64,000 nt of DNA from Reticulitermes lucifugus (Eukaryota > Arthropoda > Insecta > Blattodea > Rhinotermitidae). The notes under the pieces were generated by a model. That model saw only the letters and a program-made list of their open reading frames with translations, made no database searches and had not been told where the DNA came from. The DNA is taken from contig JAKCWW010000268.1 of NCBI GenBank assembly GCA_026260175.1, positions 4,266-68,265 of the forward strand, given 5' to 3'. The translations under genes and the position numbers were made by a program. This document shows, in pieces, positions 60,935 through 64,000 of this stretch (the stretch's first letter is position 1; the number at the start of each line of letters is the position of its first letter).

Positions 60935-61482
60935 ACGAGGCAGGCTTGCGGTAGATGTCTGTGTGTCCGTATACGATTTTGTTCCCCTCTGATGACTTCT
61001 GTATCAAACTCGAGCAGGCATAGCTTGGTCACAATAGTGAGTGACTAGGTCACGGGCTGGACGAACGAGGAACTGTAATAAGATTCTCGGCAGAAGCAAC
61101 TTACTTTTACTTCTCCAAATCGCCCAGACTGACTGCGGGATTCAGTCAGCTCCTGTTAAAAAAGAAGTGGGGGATCTTGCCCCTGGGTGAATTCGTCGAG
61201 TTATGAAGCTACCACTTACCTCAATCAAGTGCCGAGGTTGAGAACGTGAGTGGAGATGTATCTTTACGCTTCTATTCTAGTAGAAATGACTCGCAGAGAT
61301 CTATAACTTAAAAAATCGTATACTGTAACACAGCACGTGCTGGGACAGAGAGAAAGCACCCAATTTAACCGTTTCAAGCCCTGTGGTATTTATACGAACC
61401 ACCTGCTGTAACATTCAAGAATGAGTTATGGTGCCATCAGAAATGATACAGTAACTTCTATAATTTGTAGTTATTACTGTTC
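60935..61482. other. anonymous stretch, no gene seen
   Basis: It probably includes the 3' UTR of the preceding retrotransposon fragment. I cannot place its end. Confidence 0.35.
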
Positions 61483-61622
61483 CTAGTATGGCTCAGGTGG
61501 CTGGCTGTTGTGAATGCGGTAATGAACCTTCGGGTTCCTTAAAACGCGGGGAATTTCTTGACTAGCCGACGATCTGTTAGCGTCTCAAGAAGGAATCTGC
61601 TCCATGGAGTTAGTTAGTTACT
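61483..61622 (+). mobile_element. retrotransposon 3' end (TTAG-tail family)
   Basis: Translation starting at TGGCTCAGG gives WLRWLAVVNAVMNLRVP and then a stop, the usual end of this family's ORF (LVNAVMNLRVP). The UTR follows: GGGGAATTTCTTGACTAGCC, then GGAATCTGCTCCATGGAGTT and AGTTAGTTAC. It is the best-preserved 3' end of the family here and the reference for the other fragments. Confidence 0.75.
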
Positions 61623-62378
61623 ATTCCTAGTATATAGACTGAAGCATTTCAGAAAATTATTCAATAAAAATTATTTCCAGAACCCACTGTCACTCTTTTA
61701 GTTTCTTACACTTGCGCGAATTTATTTTACTGTTTAGGCCAAAAAATGGTATTTATTATCTAGAATTAATATCCAATGCATTTTTAAATAAGAGAAAAAT
61801 CTGTATTTGACCTTTCACTGAATGATACCGACTTGCAAATAGACCGCGCATTGTACGATATGTATATCTGGTTACGTAGAGAACATAAAGTGTGTTTGCG
61901 CTTTTGAAAGTTTCTTAGTTTGTATCACAAGATGGGTGATTATTAACACTTCCTTATTAATATTTGGATCTTACAGTATTGTAGTTTTAGGAGATGCATG
62001 AATAATATCAAGACGGATATAAGGGAAGGTGAGTGGTGGGTGAAACTGGCTCGGGATCATGGGATCTGGTTTTAATGGTACTGAAACTCCTGCATCTGCT
62101 ATTATTATTATCATTATCATTATACCCGCATGATTTTAATAAATTCATACACACTATTATGAAATTTGTAAATTATCTTAGCTTTGTTTCAATTTAATTA
62201 GCTGATTCTACTCGCTACATTTTGACCTTAGCAGTACTTCCGACCGTGTTCCTCATACACTGCTTCTATATAAGCTCAAGTGTATGGGATTTTTTGATGG
62301 TTGTGTAAACTGTTTCGCAGTTACTTCACCAACATAAACTAATTTTACATCTCTGGATTTCTTTGATCGTATTTCATA
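61623..62378. other. anonymous stretch with (ATT)n-like patch
   Basis: ATTATTATTATCATTATCATTATA lies at 62100-62124. The region just before 62378 may be further upstream RT sequence, too decayed to call. Confidence 0.4.
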
Positions 62379-63240
62379 TTGTTTTCTGATATTCCAAAAA
62401 TGTTTGTTTTGAGGCCTCTGATTTTAATTGTACTCATAAATGACGTCTGCAACCTAAATAAGCAAACGAAATGTCTCTTTCTCGCTGATGAAATCAAAAT
62501 ATTTTGCGCCGTTGAAACTCTAAATGATTCACTTTGCTGCAATCTGATAATAGTTTTATATAACGTTTCTGCATTGAAAATTTCATAAACATTAACATTC
62601 ACAAAAATAAAGTTATTTTATTTTCAAGAAGTAACCAACTTTTAGGTTTACGAGTATAAAATTTGCTTATCTCTTATAAGCCATTCTAATTTTATTAAAG
62701 GTCTAGGGGTACTTATTAATTCTAAACTCCAGTTTCATCATCATGTTGATTAGCCTATATAGTCTCTGAGTCTGTCAAGTTGTTGGCTCTATTTTGTACT
62801 GTAACCTCTTCTTTGTTTCCATCCATTGTCTCTTGCTGTTATATTTCACTTTAGATCTAAATTAGAACACGCCTCTTTTATTTGAAATTCTATTACCTCT
62901 GCTGATGCCAGCAAGGTGGAACACATCCACCCGGAAGCTTTCATCTCTTTGTTTTAATTGTTTCTTTTCACATTTCCGTATAGTTATGTTAGTGCATTAA
63001 ACTACTTAAAATCGCATACCTTACACGAGAGGCAGCATCAACTTGGTGAACTGTTTTTGCATTAAATTTTACCTCGGCTTTAAATTCCTCCTTCTCTTTT
63101 GGATAGTTTGGTCTTCAAGTTTCTACTCTAAATCGTACAGACGTTTCTGTTTTCAATATCCGGTCTTCATGGAAAAATGTATACATGTAGATGTCCAATA
63201 GCTGCTAATGCTTTGTCTGGAGACGTTGATATATTTTAAA
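62379..63240 (+). pseudogene. Jockey/CR1-type reverse transcriptase, C-terminal half, decayed
   Basis: The frame 62379-62588 reads SDIPKMFVLRPLILIVLIND, matching SGVPQGSVLGPLLFILFIND (RT block B). It continues KQTKCLFLADEIKIFCAVET, matching the FADD-KIF block with the catalytic FADD changed to LADE. Further decayed matches follow in shifting frames: NINIHKNKVILFSR (62589 on), a VSESVKLLALFCTVT-like segment, LEFYYLC-like for ITSADASKLE (62890-62930), and ALNFTSALNSS. Near 63195 there is an ARC.SAANA.CRDVDVF equivalent. Stops and frameshifts are frequent. The endonuclease and first RT blocks are absent. Confidence 0.8.
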
Positions 63241-63530
63241 GTTGCTTACATTAATAACATTCTATGTTGACTATTATAATTTCGTATTAATTGAAGTGTC
63301 GTTTTCATAAGTTGCAACGTGTTTATTTTAATCATGCATAATCTGTCCTTAATTTTCTTTTTACCTTGCATTTTTAATTAAATTTATTTATGCCGCTTTG
63401 TGTTTGGCTTTGGGTTTGCTGATATCGTTTCTTTTTTTGTGTTCGCTGTTTCCTGTATTCGTGCTGACTTTGTAATTGACCATTAGGTCCTTCATTAAGC
63501 ACTTAAGTAAATAACGAATTGAATTGCATC
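63241..63530 (+). mobile_element. 3' UTR of the Jockey/CR1-type element
   Basis: T-rich sequence ends with TTTGTAATTGACCATTAGG, then TTAAGCACTTAAGTAAATAA and CGAATTGAATTGC. The terminal layout matches the solo 3' fragment at 32.2-32.4 kb. Confidence 0.6.
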
Positions 63531-64000
63531 ATTATCATCCTTATTTTAGTTCAGTTCAAAGTATATTAGAAGGAATAATTGTTCCATGGAGGATGCTTTG
63601 CTGTGTCAGTTACTGGCCTAATCCTGGTTTGTTTGTTGTAGTTTCATTCTTATGTATTTTACTTGTATTGTATTTAATGTGGTAAGTGATTTTACAGGCT
63701 ATATCTGATGCCAAGCACTATTTATAAAATTAATTCATTGGATTATTATTATACATCCCAAACTTGAGATGTAGTTGATAAGAAAGTAGATTGTAAGCAA
63801 GTCAGCTATCGATTATTACTGCATATGATCTCAAAGCTGTGTCATGCTCGCGGTATCCAAGTCTTAGTTCTTCTCAAAGAAGTCGACAGCTTGGAACGTG
63901 AGCGACACACGTATCGAATTTCCTATGTTCTGAACTCCTTGTGTTGTCAGCTATCAATTTAACGTGCAGCACCACAGAACGCCTCCTTAACTCAAAAGGT
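63531..64000. other. anonymous stretch, no gene seen
   Basis: No recognisable repeat, RNA or frame. Confidence 0.4.

Overview
The window is eukaryotic nuclear DNA from an animal, most likely an insect. It is AT-rich, contains no operon-like gene packing, and is dominated by decayed transposable elements. The evidence is tRNA-derived SINEs, 3' ends of non-LTR retrotransposons whose peptides (GKPEGKR..GRP, ALDRTLWRTRFGRG, SGVPQGSVLGP/FADD-type reverse transcriptase blocks) are common in insect genomes, a pogo-like miniature element, many microsatellites, and foldback elements. A cockroach or termite relative (Blattodea) is my best guess from the SINE and retrotransposon styles. That is inference, not proof. 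I find no complete protein-coding gene, rRNA, CRISPR array or intact transposase. The window is best read as a large intron or an intergenic stretch.

Layout. 0-10 kb: an 18-bp minisatellite at the very start, a retrotransposon 3' fragment (1.2 kb), a SINE (2.7-3.0 kb), a tight cluster of foldback sequences (3.2-4.1 kb) that includes a well-formed hammerhead-ribozyme motif, another retrotransposon tail (7.0 kb), a second SINE family (7.6 kb) and a second hammerhead inside an inverted repeat (9.3-9.5 kb). 10-26 kb: a SINE interrupted by an N gap (10.4 kb), its 3' fragment (13.5 kb) and its full copy (21.6 kb), a fresh 94-bp tandem duplication (15.0 kb), a third SINE family (15.3 kb), a 20-bp minisatellite (23.5 kb) and a pogo-like miniature element (24.8 kb). 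26-45 kb: retrotransposon tails (26.4, 32.2 kb), SINEs (32.9 and 36 kb), foldbacks with hammerhead relics (33.1 kb), old tandem duplications (38.8 and 43.6 kb) and a near-perfect palindrome of about 540 bp carrying a hammerhead motif in each arm (44.2-44.8 kb). 45-64 kb: mostly anonymous sequence with retrotransposon tails (46.4, 48.0, 60.7, 61.5 kb), a possible reverse-transcriptase fragment (51.0 kb), a foldback (49.1 kb), a hammerhead-like motif followed by a decayed ~52-bp satellite (59.1-59.8 kb), and a long, badly decayed Jockey/CR1-type reverse-transcriptase pseudogene with its 3' UTR (62.4-63.5 kb).

The most interesting signal is the dispersed family of hammerhead-like motifs. Copies at 4.0, 9.4, 42.4, 44.3/44.7 and 59.2 kb, with weaker ones at 21.1, 33.2 and 45.5 kb, share CTGANGA + T + stem II + GAAAC + ATGT(A/C) or GT(C/T). 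Stem II, and in the best copies stem I, differ in sequence but still pair. Four copies are followed 37-52 nt after the predicted cleavage point by a common TTAA..TGCAT..TTTGG tail. Several lie next to an inverted copy of themselves. This fits the known presence of minimal type I hammerheads with palindromic stem III in Penelope-like retroelements. No Penelope protein is visible here, so these would be solo or non-autonomous copies.
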